A stretch of 64,000 bases of DNA from Aplectana chamaeleonis (Eukaryota; Nematoda; Chromadorea; Rhabditida; Cosmocercidae), in the NCBI GenBank assembly GCA_029168955.1, contig JAPDOI010000174.1, forward strand, positions 1,319,503 through 1,383,502, read 5' to 3'. The notes beneath the pieces are model-generated. The model had not been told where the DNA came from and did not search any database. It worked only from the letters and a program-made list of their open reading frames with translations. Both the position numbers and the translations under genes were made by a program. Shown here piece after piece: positions 9,880-20,454 of this stretch. Each line of letters starts with the position of its first letter. Within the stretch, counting starts at the first letter, position 1.

Positions 9880-10946
9880 GCTGCCGAGATGTCGTACGTT
9901 CGTGCCGTGGCAGTGTGGAGGAAAGAGGACCACCTCCGTGCAAACCGACGTCAATCCCTCCGCGGTGGGGGTTTTTGTCATGGGATAGGTGCTGGCTGGC
10001 CGCAGCTCTCCTGAAGATCCTACTGCAAATAGCCGGCGTCGAGAGGAACCCAGGACCCGCGAAGAAGAAGAAGCACCCATGTGCCACATGCGACAGAGAT
10101 GTCACTTGGAATGGAACCAGCGTCCAATGTTTTGGATGCCGAAGGTGGGTGCACTTCTCTTGTTCGGGTCTCAGTTCTGTGAGGCACCACGATTCATCCT
10201 TTCGTTTTATTGTGTGCTCCGCCTCCAGTAACTCCAATTCCTCATCTACCAACCGCCCCCTCTCTATTGTACATATCAATCTCAACGGCCTTCGCGCCAA
10301 GCTTTCTGAATTATCTCTCTTTGCCCGTACTCATCACCCGGATGTTATCATGGTTCAGGAAACCAAACGCTCTCTCTCTGCTACCTCTCGACATCCAAAC
10401 ATCCAGGGCTATACTGCTTATCATACTCCTAGGTCATCTCAAGGAGGCGAAGTCTCTATTTTTATTCTGTCCTCTCTTCCCTCCCACATCATTCCAAACG
10501 CTCCAGTGGATGGCACTCTCGAGTACATCCCCATCCATCTACCTCCAAAAACTCCACTTTCTCTTTTCAATATATACATTCCTCCCTCCCCATCCTGCCC
10601 ATCAACTTACAACCCTGTCCCACTTCTCCAGCAGCTGCATGACTGCTCTCTATCTCCCTCAATTGTCTTTGCGGGTGACTTCAATGCGCACACATTCTGC
10701 TCGTCGCTCGATTCTGATGCTAGAGGAAATGACGTCGAAGAATGGGCGGATGAGTGCGACCTGGTCATTCTTAACGATGATCAGCCCACTCGTCTCCCTG
10801 CCAAAGGCCGATCTTCCAGCCCAGGCATCTCCCTCGTCTCTTCCAATCTCTCTAATGCTTGCTCTTGGTCAACATCCACAACTCTTTCCAGCGATCACAT
10901 CCCTGTCTTTGTCGATATCGATCTCTCTAACTCTCTTGCTCCCTAG
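9880..10946 (+). pseudogene. Copy A ORF, part 1: 2A-like motif, PHD finger, endonuclease
   Basis: After a hydrophobic LAAALLKILLQ stretch comes GVERNPGP, a C4HC3 PHD-type finger (CATC, CFGC, WVHFSC), then the exonuclease-endonuclease-phosphatase domain with MVQETK, AGDFNAH and SSDHIPV. The frame stops at 10946 where copy B reads on through LAPYSG; alignment shows four bases missing in A. The open frame runs upstream into flanking DNA, so no start codon is assigned. Confidence 0.85.
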
Positions 10947-11095
10947 GTGTTCGTCATCGTTCTTATCTTAATTTACGCCTTGCAGACTGGAGCCTGTTCA
11001 GGGAGGTTGCGCTTCGCCAAGCGGCTGATTATCCGTGGAATGGCGACGTACACCAGAAGGAGCGCCACCTATCTGATGCTATCAATAATAAGGCT

Positions 11096-12382
11096 ATGAA
11101 AGCTGCGATTCCCGAGGGTCGCGTCAAGACCTTCTTTCCCAATGTCACCAGGGAAACATTACAGAAGATAAGGACAAGGGACGCAAAGAGAGCTGCAGAT
11201 CACCGTGACCCAGACATCGCTGAGCTGGATAACGAGATCAGGAGGGACCTTGACAGGCATAAGAAGGAAACTTGGGAAAAGTTCACTGAGAAGATGAACT
11301 TCAGAAATGATGCAGCAGCAACGTGGAAGGCCTTGAAAAGGATCTCCGGAAAGTTCACCTCCGCTAACAATTCCACGATTGAATTTGAAGGTGGAGTCTT
11401 CAAGACAGGGAAGGAGACCGCGAATGCTCTTGGGAAGCATTTTTTCATCACTAGAACCAAAAGAGAGAAGCAGAATAGAATAACTGTGCGAGAACTCTGT
11501 AAATTGCCTCTCATGGATGTAGATGAAGCAGTCACGCCTACACAGGTCGAGAAGGTGTTAAAGCAGATGAGTAACTCGAAGGCAATAGGGCCGGACGGTT
11601 TGAGCCCAGCAGTCCTGAAGAGACTGCCCAGTGAACTACTGTCCCTTATTGCTGACGTCATAAACAAATCGTTTCGTACATGTACTCTACCCCAAAACTG
11701 GAAAGTCGCTCACGTTATACCACTGCCGAAGCCGGGAAAATCATCATCTACGGTTAAAGGGTACCGGCCGATCAGTGTACTCTCACCCATTGCCAAAGTT
11801 TCCGAAAAACTGGTTGTGGAGGAGCTGGCCGTACACAACAACCCGCAACAGTATCAGCATGGTTTCCGCAAATTACACTCCACCACTACGGCCTTGTTGG
11901 AAATTGCGAGCTATGTTCTGGACGGCTTAGATGCCATGAAACCCCAACGTACTGTTGGTGTGGCCCTCGACTTAACAAAGGCATTTGACACTGTCAATCT
12001 TGGCCTACTATCAGAGAGCCTGTTGAAGTCTACCATCAAGCCATGGCAGAAGCGGTGGATAACTGCCTTCACTAAAGGACGTCGGGCAAATGTGCTATTC
12101 CAGGGACGTGTTTCCAATAGCATCCCCATCGCCGCTGGTGTCCCTCAAGGAGGAGTTTTATCGCCTGCACTTTTCAGTTTATATCTAAAAGATCTGACCG
12201 TTCCCCCTCAGGACATCAAGGTCGTTGCATACGCGGATGATATTACTATTCTGTGCCGAGATCGCGACATTAAGGTAGCCACCAGTAAGATCAATGACTA
12301 CTTGATCGAGTTGAAATGTTTCTTCGATCGCAAAATGCTCAGTCTCTGCCTCCAAATCATCCGTCACCGTCTTTTCCACTGA
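11096..12382 (+). pseudogene. Copy A ORF, part 2: reverse transcriptase
   Basis: RT domain with SKAIGPDGLSPAVLK, HGFRKLHSTTTAL, DLTKAFDTVN, GVPQGGVLSPALFSLYL and the catalytic AYADD. It ends at 12382 after a two-base deletion relative to copy B, just past the RT palm. Confidence 0.88.
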
Positions 12383-12407
12383 TAATGAAGAGCAGAGTGC
12401 CCATCCT

Positions 12408-12899
12408 ATGGTGAAATGGGACGAAACTCAATTGCAGGCCACCCGATTCCCCAAACTACTTGTACTCGTGTTGGATCCTTCGTTGAGGTTTCATAAGAAC
12501 ACTGAGCAGAAGCAAGCCACAGTGAAAACAAGACTCAACGTCCTGCGTGCTCTCGGTGGAACGTCCTGGGGATGCAATAAAGAAACGATCCTGACCAAGT
12601 ATAAGGCTATTGTGCAACCCGCCTTGGAGTACGCTGCGCCAGTCTTGCAGCACATCGTGTCGGACTCATCTTGGTCCAAGCTGCAGCGCGTCCAAAATTG
12701 TGCTCTGCGAATTGCAACTGGCTGTTCCAAAAGCTCTCCAATTGAGCACTTACACGCCGAAGCTAGCATATTGCCTGTTAAAGACCACTGCCAACTTCAG
12801 GCGCAACAAATGTACATTAACATCGTGAAGCAGCCGAATCATCCATCGCGAAGAGTACTAAACCCGGTGAGAGAGATGTATCAGAAAGCCTTTCGCTGA
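12408..12899 (+). pseudogene. Copy A ORF, part 3: RT thumb/connection
   Basis: Continues the RT downstream of the deletion (VQPALEYAAPVLQH and ALRIATGCSKS segments). It ends at TGA immediately after KAFR, at the same place where copy B leaves the frame of the C-terminal domain. Confidence 0.82.
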
Positions 12900-12901
12900 T
12901 G

Positions 12902-13208
12902 CTCTGTCGAAAGTAGATGTGCAGAGATGGACCGAAGCACAACAAGAACGCGTCCGTCTCTTGCGCGCGGAGCATACCCGATTCGTGAAGGAACACTTGA
13001 GCAGAGTTGCCATAAACGCCATCCTGGGAGTCGCACCTCCGAAGGTCAGCGAGGCGGAGATGGAGCTTGGCAGACGTGCCAGGTGCACTCTTTTGCATCG
13101 TTACGCTGTGGACACTCCCCCATGCTTATGTCATACTTGCATAGGATTGATAAAAGCAAACCTGACGAGTGCCCTGATTGCGGAAGTTAAGGGCATACTA
13201 CTGCGCAC
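12902..13208 (+). pseudogene. Copy A C-terminal Cys/His region, 5' part
   Basis: Encodes, in the +1 frame, LLRAEHTRF, then RCGHSPMLMSYLHRID and CPDCG, the start of a C-x2-C...H...C motif seen at the C terminus of several APE-type LINEs. It is cut off by the hAT-like insertion at 13209 and resumes at 18823. Confidence 0.8.
13201..13208. repeat. 8-bp target-site duplication of the hAT-like element (left)
   Basis: CTGCGCAC, exactly repeated at 18815-18822. Joining the outer flanks at this site restores the LINE alignment with copy B. Confidence 0.92.
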
Positions 13209-13344
13209 CAGGGCTGCGCGTTATAACGTTAACGTGTTAACGCATTAACGGGTTAACGCGGTTTTTTCTCAAAAATTAGCGATTAACGCTTAACGAAAAA
13301 GTCTTGAAATCACGTTAATTTATAATTCGTTAATTGTCGTAATT

Positions 13345-13490
13345 ATGGCACCAGGTTACTGCACGAGGTGCGGGTCGGCCCGTTTTGCTCGAACCCCCAC
13401 TCCAATGTCAATTTCGCTCAGAACCCCTCCCAAGGAGCGTGAGAAGGTCAAGTTTTGACCGTGTTCTACCCATCCCCTTCCCCACCTAGA
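13345..13490. repeat. Dispersed repeat, copy 1
   Basis: Shares its layout and words with 41470-41630: GCACGA-GTG, TTTTGCTC, AACCCCC or CCCCCCC, AAGGTCAA-TTTTGACC, CACC, GCTGATGT. Part of the hAT-like element here. Confidence 0.55.
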
Positions 13491-14855
13491 GCTGATGTGT
13501 TCAAACAGTGTTTATCTAGCAGGTTTGCCTCTAGTGTTTGATTGCAGTTAGATAACTCTTGTCGTATTAAGTTGGTGATGCTAGTGCTGTGCAAAAAAGT
13601 ACAGATGTTTGCAAGGACGAACAGCGCCCATCGCATTTATGTAGAGAGGGGCTTGAAAAACAAAAGTGTATGTATAGTGCAGTCCAGCAAATTTCGGACA
13701 TGTACTTATCAATGAGAAGAGGTCGGTAGAAGATCAATACGCATGAATTCCTATGCAAAACGCTCGCCACCGATTGAGCGAGAGCGGTTATGCTGCCATG
13801 AATTTCAAGCACATCAATCTTTGACCAACAGCTTCTTGTTGGTAATTAGATGTGCAACTTTTGGTGCACTACGTTATAACTGGTCCCTGTCTGTGCTGTG
13901 TAATAAAATGCGGATGTTTGAGGGAAAGGGAGTTGGATCCCGCTCGAAGTTCATAGTTATGCAAAGTACGGATCACGATAGAAGAATATTTGAGTCAAGC
14001 CGGGTCTAGTCATCCTTTGTATACACTTTCACCGTCTAGGATGGAGGGTGAACACTGCTACAGTGTATGGGCTCACACTTTCTCAGGTGTGGTCCCGCCG
14101 GAAGTCGACAATTTCGAAAACTGTGAGTCACGAAAGCAGGATACTTGAGTCAAGCGTCGCTGATTTACCCTGCGTACAAAATTTCACCGTCTGATTCTGA
14201 GAAAGTTAAGTAGTAAATGAGTTATTTGGAAAATTCCTGGCTTTGAGAAACTCGACTTTATACTCTACCGTCCACAACCTTCTGCAAATCTGAAGAGTGC
14301 CCTTTAGGAACATTTACCTGTTGTGGGTTCTTCTCTAAAATCCACTGTGGGTCCACATCTGACAAAGTAAGTACTGAGAAAACGCGAATATTGACGCAGA
14401 ACCCACACCACGAAAATTTTCGCAAAGGGCACACTCCAGAGGTGCCGTAGGCTCCAAACGGTAGGGTACAGAGTGTAGTTTCCTAAAGCTAGGATTTTTT
14501 CTAGGTACCTCATTTAAAACTAAAGTTATTGCAGTTTTAAAACCCTAGTTTAGATTCGTTATCTTCGATGTTTTTTGTCTTCTTCCTCTATCAGTGTAGC
14601 GGTCTTAGGCGTTCATTTGAGATGCCGAAACTCAGCATAGAATAAATCAGCCACACTGGACTCATATATACTACTACGTTGACTCTTACTTTTCAAAATT
14701 GCCGACGCTGCCGAGATGTCGTAAGTTCGTGCCGTGGCAGTGTGGAGGAAAGAAGACCACCTCCGTGCAAACCGACGTCAATCCCTCCGCGAAGAGGGTT
14801 TTTGTCATGGTAGAGATGCTGGCTGGCTGCAGCTCTCCTAAGGATTCTACTACAA

Positions 14856-17741
14856 ATGGCCGGCGTCGAGAGGAATCCAGGACCCGCTCAGAAGTACTCA
14901 TGCGCCACGTGCGGCAAAGATGTTACCAGGAGACAAACCAGCGTCCAGTGCTTCGGATGCCAAAGGTGGGTGCATCTCTCCTGTTCGGGTCTCAGTTCTG
15001 TGAGGCATCACGATCCTTCCTTCCGTTGTGTTCTGTGCTCTGCCCCCAGTAACTCTGATTCCTCATTTACCAACCGCGTCCTCTCTATTGTGCATATTAA
15101 CCTCAATGGCCTTCGCGCCAAGTTGTCTGAACTCTCTCTTTTTGCTCGTACTCATCATCCTGATGTCATAATGGTTCAGGAAACCAAACTTTCTCCTTCT
15201 ACTACCGCACGTCACCCTAACATTCCTGGCTACACTGCTTATCATGCTCCAAGGACAGCTCTCGGCGGAGGAGTTTCCACTTTCGTATTATCAAATCTAC
15301 CCTCTCATATCATACCAAACACACCAAAGGACGGTACTCTCGAGTACCTACCTATCCATCTCCCTCTTAAAACCTCTATATCTCTTTTTAATATCTATAT
15401 CCCACCTACCACGTCCTGTCCCCAATCTTATGACCCTATTCCCTCACTCAAGCAGTTGTACGACTGCTCCCTTTCACCCTCTGTTGTCTTCGCAGGCGAT
15501 TTCAATGCTCATACATTCTGCTCGGCGCTTGACACTGACGCTAGAGGAGAAGACGTCGAAGAATGGGCGGAGGAGGGCGATCTGGTCATTCTCAACGATG
15601 ATCAGCCCACTCGTCTCCCGGCCAACGGCCGATCCTCTAGTCCAGACATCTCTCTTGTATCATCTAATCTCTCCAGCGCCAGCTCTTGGTCTACCGCTAC
15701 AACTCTGTCCAGTGATCATATCCCCGTTTTTGTCCACGTCGATCTCTCTAATTCTCTTGCTCCTTATTCAGGTATCCGTCAAAGGTCTTATCTTAATCTT
15801 TGCCTTGCAGACTGGCGCTTGTTCAGGGAGGTGGCACTTCGCCATGTGGATGACTACCCATGGAATGGAAACGTGCACCAGAAAGAGCGTCACTTGACGG
15901 ACGCGATTCGCAAGGCAATGAAAGCCGCCATTCCGGAGGGCCGAGTTAAGACCATCTTTCCCAATGTCACCAGGGAAATCTTGGAGAAGATAAGGACAAG
16001 GGATGCAAAGAGAGTGGCAGATCACCTCGATCCGACCATTGCTGAGCTGGATAGCGAGATTAAGCGAGATCTGGACAAGCACAAGAAGGAGTGTTGGGAG
16101 GAGTTCACGGAGAAGATGAATTTCAAGAGTGATGGAGCGTCAACTTGGAAAGTTCTAAAGAAGATCTCGGGCAAGAGCACCTCCACCAACTACTCTACGA
16201 TCGAGTTCAAGAATGGAGTCTTCAAATCGGGAAAGGAGGCTGCAACTGCTCTCGGAAAGAATTTTTTCATAACTCAGGCTAAGAGAGGGAAACAAAATCG
16301 AGTGACTGTAAGAGAGCTCTGTAAGTTGCCACTCATGAATGAAGCAGAAGCAAAGACGCCCGCGCAGATTGAAAAGGTGGTAAAAGAGATGCGCAACTCG
16401 AAGGCTGTAGGGCCGGATGGCATTAGTCCAGCGATCTTGAAGAAACTGCCGACTGAGATTATGCCAATCCTGGCTGACGTCATCAACACATACTTTCGCA
16501 CGTGCATCGTACCCCAAGACTGGAAAATGGCAAGCGTCGTTCCGTTGCCTAAGGCAGGTAAATCACCATCGATGGCTAAGGGATACAGGCCAATAAGTCT
16601 GTTATCACCAATCGCAAAGGTCGCCGAGAAACTGGTCGTCAAGGAGCTTGCCGAGCATAATAACAATCAGCAGCACCAGCATGGGTTCCGCAAATTACAC
16701 TCTACCACCACGGCGCTGCTGGAGATTGTGAGCTATGTTTTGGATGGCTTCAACGCCACCAAGCCTCAACGCACTGTTGGAGTAGCACTGGACCTCACGA
16801 AGGCGTTTGACACTCTCAACTTGGGCATACTGTCTGAGAAGCTATTGAGGTCCACCATCCCGCCTTGGCAGAAGCGATGGATTACAGCACTCATCAAAGG
16901 GCGCCGAGCAAAAGTGCTGTTTCAGGGACATGTCTCTAATAGAATCCCGATCGCTGCCGGTGTCCCTCAAGGAGGAGTCATATCGCCTGCTCTGTTCAGT
17001 CTTTACCTGGAAGATTTGCCCGTCCCCCCAAGTGACATCAAAGTCGTTGCGTATGCGGATGACATCACCATCTTGTGCCAAGACAGAGACATTAATGTAG
17101 CTGCACGCAAGACCAATAGCTACCTCATCATTCTGAAGAACTTTCTCGATGATATGATGCTCACTGTCTCTGCCGCTAAATCATCTGTATCAATTTTCTC
17201 CACTGACCCTAAGGAACACTGCGCTCACCCCGTTGTGAATTGGGAAGACGCTCGTCTGCCCGCTGCACGTTTTCCTAAGCTGCTCGGCCTAGTATTGGAT
17301 CCTTCGTTGAGGTTCCACAAGAATACTGAGCAGAAACAGGCTACAGTGAAAGCAAAGCTCAACGTCCTACGAGCTCTGGGAGGAACGTCGTGGGGAAGTA
17401 GCAAGGAGACAATTTTGACCACCTACAAGGCAATATTGCAGCCGGCGTTGGAGTACGCTGCACCGGTATGGCAGCACATGATATCGGATTCATCGTGGAC
17501 AAAGATGCAGCGAGTCCAAAATGCTGCTCTTCGGATTGCCACAGGGTGTGCTAAAAGCACCCCAGTGGAACATCTTCATGCTGAAGCCCGAATTCCGCCA
17601 GTTAAGGAGCACTGCCAACTGCAAGCGCAGCAACTGGTTATTAACATTGTCAAGCAGCCTGACCACCCATTAAGAAGGATCATGAATCCCGTGAGAGAGA
17701 GATATCAGAAGGCCTTTTGCGGATGCTCCCGAGAAAGTTAA
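14856..17741 (+). CDS. LINE copy B polyprotein: 2A-like motif, PHD finger, AP endonuclease, reverse transcriptase
   Basis: 961 codons. GVERNPGP occupies residues 3-10. A C4HC3 PHD-type finger follows (Cys16, Cys19, Cys32, Cys35, His40, Cys43, Cys58, Cys61), then an APE-type endonuclease (MVQETK; AGDFNAH with Asp215; SSDHIPV) and an RT with GVPQGGV and YADD at 733-736. The protein would nick target DNA and prime reverse transcription there. The frame also runs upstream of ATG 14856 in a hydrophobic stretch, but a TAG interrupts it in this copy. The ORF leaves the C-terminal Cys/His frame after QKAF and stops eight codons later. Confidence 0.93.
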   Translation: MAGVERNPGPAQKYSCATCGKDVTRRQTSVQCFGCQRWVHLSCSGLSSVRHHDPSFRCVLCSAPSNSDSSFTNRVLSIVHINLNGLRAKLSELSLFARTHHPDVIMVQETKLSPSTTARHPNIPGYTAYHAPRTALGGGVSTFVLSNLPSHIIPNTPKDGTLEYLPIHLPLKTSISLFNIYIPPTTSCPQSYDPIPSLKQLYDCSLSPSVVFAGDFNAHTFCSALDTDARGEDVEEWAEEGDLVILNDDQPTRLPANGRSSSPDISLVSSNLSSASSWSTATTLSSDHIPVFVHVDLSNSLAPYSGIRQRSYLNLCLADWRLFREVALRHVDDYPWNGNVHQKERHLTDAIRKAMKAAIPEGRVKTIFPNVTREILEKIRTRDAKRVADHLDPTIAELDSEIKRDLDKHKKECWEEFTEKMNFKSDGASTWKVLKKISGKSTSTNYSTIEFKNGVFKSGKEAATALGKNFFITQAKRGKQNRVTVRELCKLPLMNEAEAKTPAQIEKVVKEMRNSKAVGPDGISPAILKKLPTEIMPILADVINTYFRTCIVPQDWKMASVVPLPKAGKSPSMAKGYRPISLLSPIAKVAEKLVVKELAEHNNNQQHQHGFRKLHSTTTALLEIVSYVLDGFNATKPQRTVGVALDLTKAFDTLNLGILSEKLLRSTIPPWQKRWITALIKGRRAKVLFQGHVSNRIPIAAGVPQGGVISPALFSLYLEDLPVPPSDIKVVAYADDITILCQDRDINVAARKTNSYLIILKNFLDDMMLTVSAAKSSVSIFSTDPKEHCAHPVVNWEDARLPAARFPKLLGLVLDPSLRFHKNTEQKQATVKAKLNVLRALGGTSWGSSKETILTTYKAILQPALEYAAPVWQHMISDSSWTKMQRVQNAALRIATGCAKSTPVEHLHAEARIPPVKEHCQLQAQQLVINIVKQPDHPLRRIMNPVRERYQKAFCGCSRES

Positions 17742-18120
17742 TGTAAAAAGATGGACGGACTCCCGAATGGATCTTCTGCGTCTTTTACGTGCGGAGCACA
17801 CCAAGTTCGTCAGGGATCACTTGAGTAGGATGACCGTCAATCCCATATTGGGGGTCGCACCACCCATAGTCAGCGACACCGAGATGGAACTCGGTAGGCG
17901 GGCTAGAAGTACCCTTGCCTCGTTACGCTGCGGTCATTCCCCTATGCTGATGTCATTCTTGCATAAGATCGATGGCAGTAAGCCGGACGAGTGCCCGGAC
18001 TGTGGTAGCCGTGGCCACACAACTGAACACCTATTTGATTGCCCAAAAAGGCCGACCACTCTGACAACAATGGATTTGTGGACGAATCCGGTTTCAGTCG
18101 CCCGTTTCTTGAACTTTTGA
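17713..18120 (+). CDS. LINE copy B C-terminal Cys/His domain in the +1 frame
   Basis: The frame carries FADAPEKVNV, LLRAEHTKF, RCGHSPMLMSFLH, CPDCGSRGHTTEHLFDCP and ends ARFLNF. The CPDC...H...C motif is the C-terminal zinc-knuckle-like motif of several APE LINE clades. It is continuous with the RT in amino-acid logic but displaced by one base. The same displacement occurs in copies A, D and F, so it is not a private mutation of B. Confidence 0.8.
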   Translation, partial: PFADAPEKVNVKRWTDSRMDLLRLLRAEHTKFVRDHLSRMTVNPILGVAPPIVSDTEMELGRRARSTLASLRCGHSPMLMSFLHKIDGSKPDECPDCGSRGHTTEHLFDCPKRPTTLTTMDLWTNPVSVARFLNF

Positions 18121-18189
18121 CAAAAACCTTCCTGCGGCTGCAAAGAAGAAGAAGAAGAAAATTGCCGACTTCCGACGGGACCACCCCTG

Positions 18190-18700
18190 AGAGAAGTGTT
18201 AGCCCTCATATTTCAGCGGTGCTCGACCTCAATCTTCAACGATGAAGTGTTTTGTACAGCGTAAATCGACCACACTCAACTCAAATATCGACTCTACTGA
18301 CTCATAAAAATCTTTCGGAGAAATCATTCAGCATTTAGTAGGCAAACTGCTTTAGACACTTCACATTGAGGATTTATATGTCTTGTCTATCATTTTGGGA
18401 ACACCTTCACGATAACTTCACCCTAAGCTTCCTAATTGAACACCGTCACTCACAACTAAGTTCAAACAGCATTTCAGTCAAATCGCAATGCATAGTTGAA
18501 TGCCATGTGATAGACTGCTCCGGGCGGTTTTCACTCACATACACAATTGTCCATTGGGTCTTCCTTCGAAAGTCAGACATCTCCGGAGCTCAAAACCCCC
18601 TGTGGGGCTCTATCCCGCGCCGAACTCTGTAGGGCACTGATTGATATTTGAGGTCTGATAATTTATTGATTTTTGACGTGGTAATGTTTTTCTTTTTTAT
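18190..18700. other. Interior of the hAT-like element, no gene recognised
   Basis: Sequence between LINE copy B and the right TTAACG cluster. There is an 88-codon open stretch at 18366-18632 with no recognisable domain. Confidence 0.5.
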
Positions 18701-18822
18701 GGTTTAACGAAATGCAAAATTAACGTGTTAACGCATTAACGGGTTAACGCGGTTTTTTCCCGAAAATTAACGACGCTTAACGAAAAAAATAATTTTCATT
18801 AACGCAAACCCCTGCTGCGCAC

Positions 18823-18950
18823 CTGTTCAATTGCACGAAGAAACCGACTACATTAACGACAATGGATCTGTGGACGAACCCTACGCGAGTGGCCGAGTTT
18901 CTGAACCTATGACAGAACCCTCTCTGTGACTGCAAAGAAGAAAAAGAAGA
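18823..18950 (+). pseudogene. Copy A C-terminal region, 3' part and tail
   Basis: Resumes directly after the right hAT target duplication and encodes LFNC, TTMDLWTNP and a VAEFLNL end, paralleling copy B. It is followed by the GACTGCAAAGAAG tail. Confidence 0.85.
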
Positions 18951-19351
18951 GGTACTCTATCGGATTAGATGACCCATCACTGATTTTAATCTTTTTCGGG
19001 TTGATGCAAGCCCTTCTCCCATTTTTCAAGGCGGTCCACGTTTTCCACGTGAGCAGTGGAGCGAGGGAACACGAAAAATCGTAATTGTTTGCTGTATAAT
19101 GCGCTTCATTGTATACGAGCCCCTTAAGCATTTACGATAGCGCTTCCCAACGTAAAGTTTTGCGTTGTTCGCTATTATGAGCGTGTTCGATGTGTTGAAA
19201 AACCTATATGCTCTCATTTCATTGTGAATGAACACTTATAGTTAGTCTGAGAGAGAAATCACAGACAATCATAACAACTCCATAGTAACTGGGGGTCTAC
19301 ACGCTCTCCTTGTTCCGTGGCTGATTCGAAAGACCGATTTGGCATGTTGCT

Positions 19352-19647
19352 CAGGGTCAAGCGGGGCCTTGCGGAATTTTTCAAAGTAGGAGCGAACCCT
19401 CTCACCATCAAATTTTTTATCCACACTTTTTGACCCCCCCTACGCGCGATTTCTGGGCAATTTATATTTGATTACTGAAACTGTCAGACGCCGGAAAAGA
19501 CCATGTCGAGAATTTCCGGGATATTTTTATCAAATTTCCATTTTTGGACTGAAATTTTCGCGACCCCCAAACCATCATTTTCGGGCCAAAAATTCTGCAA
19601 CCCCCTCCTCACCCCGTTGCGAAATTTCGCAACCCCGCTTGACCCTG
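19352..19647. mobile_element. MITE with CAGGGTCAAGCGGGG ends
   Basis: Perfect 15-bp inverted ends (CAGGGTCAAGCGGGG and CCCCGCTTGACCCTG). The interior resembles 62665-63041 (GAGCGA-CCC, AATTTCTTTTTCCA-like, CAGACGCC). No clear target duplication. Confidence 0.65.
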
Positions 19648-19649
19648 CA

Positions 19650-20440
19650 AAAGTATGAGAAAATATGGTAAGAAAATTATCTCTATATATAGAAATATAA
19701 ATCACAAAGGATTCAAACAGATCGGCACTCATGGTGTTCTCCCTGGCTGGGTTGCGAACGGCCGCAACGGGGGTTGGAGGTCGTGAAAAATTCGGAAAAA
19801 TTAGGGTTTGTCTCCAAACCATATGGAAAGGTAGAAAGAATGAAGTAGGAGTAAATGGTAGCGTAGTAAGTAGTGAGTAAGCAGGCATCACAGTATGTTA
19901 TCCGCTTAGGACTTAACACTAGATTTAGGGGCTTCAAATCTTAGGTAAAACGACGATGTTAGGAAGGAGCCAGCAGTTTTTATTACACAGGACTCTTTTG
20001 CAATCAAAATTATCCCAAGAAGGATTTTGTTAAAGGCTTCTCAAAAGAAAAAAAACCCGTTGCGACGACTTCAACAAAGTCGCAACTGGGGACGGTTTCA
20101 CAAAGCAATAACTATGCGAAGGTAGAAAGTTGTGCGAACTTCAAAATATCAAGTTAAAGAGAATTTCATGTAGATTCCAGATCTTTTTTTTAGAATGTGT
20201 AATTTTTATTTTCCAACTTTTTCCCGTCGCCACCTTTTTTTCAACACAGAGAAGTGCGATATGAGAGTGTATATGCCGGTTTAGCTCTGCTTACGAGTGA
20301 TGCAGCTTTGTAAGACGTTCAATTAGAATCCTACTATATATATTTTGGTAAATTTGTGTGTGCGTGTGTGTGTTTATGTATGTGTGCGTTTCTCTGTGTG
20401 TTTGTTTGACCGTTTATTCGGCTTGACTTTCAAGACGGGC
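19650..20440. other. No gene recognised; short GT-rich stretch
   Basis: Only short, unconvincing open frames. An imperfect GT-rich run lies at about 20353-20405. Confidence 0.5.
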
Positions 20441-20454
20441 TACCTTACGGGTAC

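Larger units (their letters stand above)
14707..18157 (+). mobile_element. LINE copy B, full length
   Basis: Starts GCTGCCGAGATG and ends CTGCAAAGAAGAAGAAG. It is flanked by an exact 12-bp duplication AAAATTGCCGAC at 14695-14706 and 18158-18169. The exact length with both ends intact defines this family as about 3.45 kb. It sits inside the hAT-like element, so it is the youngest layer of the nest. Confidence 0.95.
13209..18814. mobile_element. Non-autonomous hAT-like element carrying LINE copy B
   Basis: The ends are CAGGGCTGCGCGTTA and, as reverse complement, CAGGGGTTTGCGTTA, with an exact 8-bp duplication. Both subterminal regions contain TTAACG clusters (AACGTGTTAACGCATTAACG) in the same orientation, possibly transposase-binding repeats. 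Without copy B the element is about 2.1 kb. No transposase ORF is visible, so it is presumably mobilised in trans. Confidence 0.88.
9880..18950 (+). mobile_element. LINE copy A (full length, interrupted by a hAT-like insertion)
   Basis: The element starts GCTGCCGAGATG at 9880 and ends in a GAAGAAAAAGAAGA-type tail at 18950. It is flanked by an exact 11-bp duplication GGTACTCTATC at 9869-9879 and 18951-18961. It is cut at 13208/18823 by the hAT-like element. Removing that insertion and one copy of its 8-bp duplication leaves about 3457 bp, matching copy B (3451 bp). APE-type LINE with 2A, PHD, endonuclease and RT; the clade is probably near Jockey/CR1 but needs a tree. Confidence 0.92.

Noticed and set aside
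15244..15897. 217-codon plus-strand frame overlapping LINE copy B, and its equivalent at 10210-10971
   Set aside because: Out-of-frame shadow of the endonuclease region; it lacks any domain and overlaps the true frame completely.
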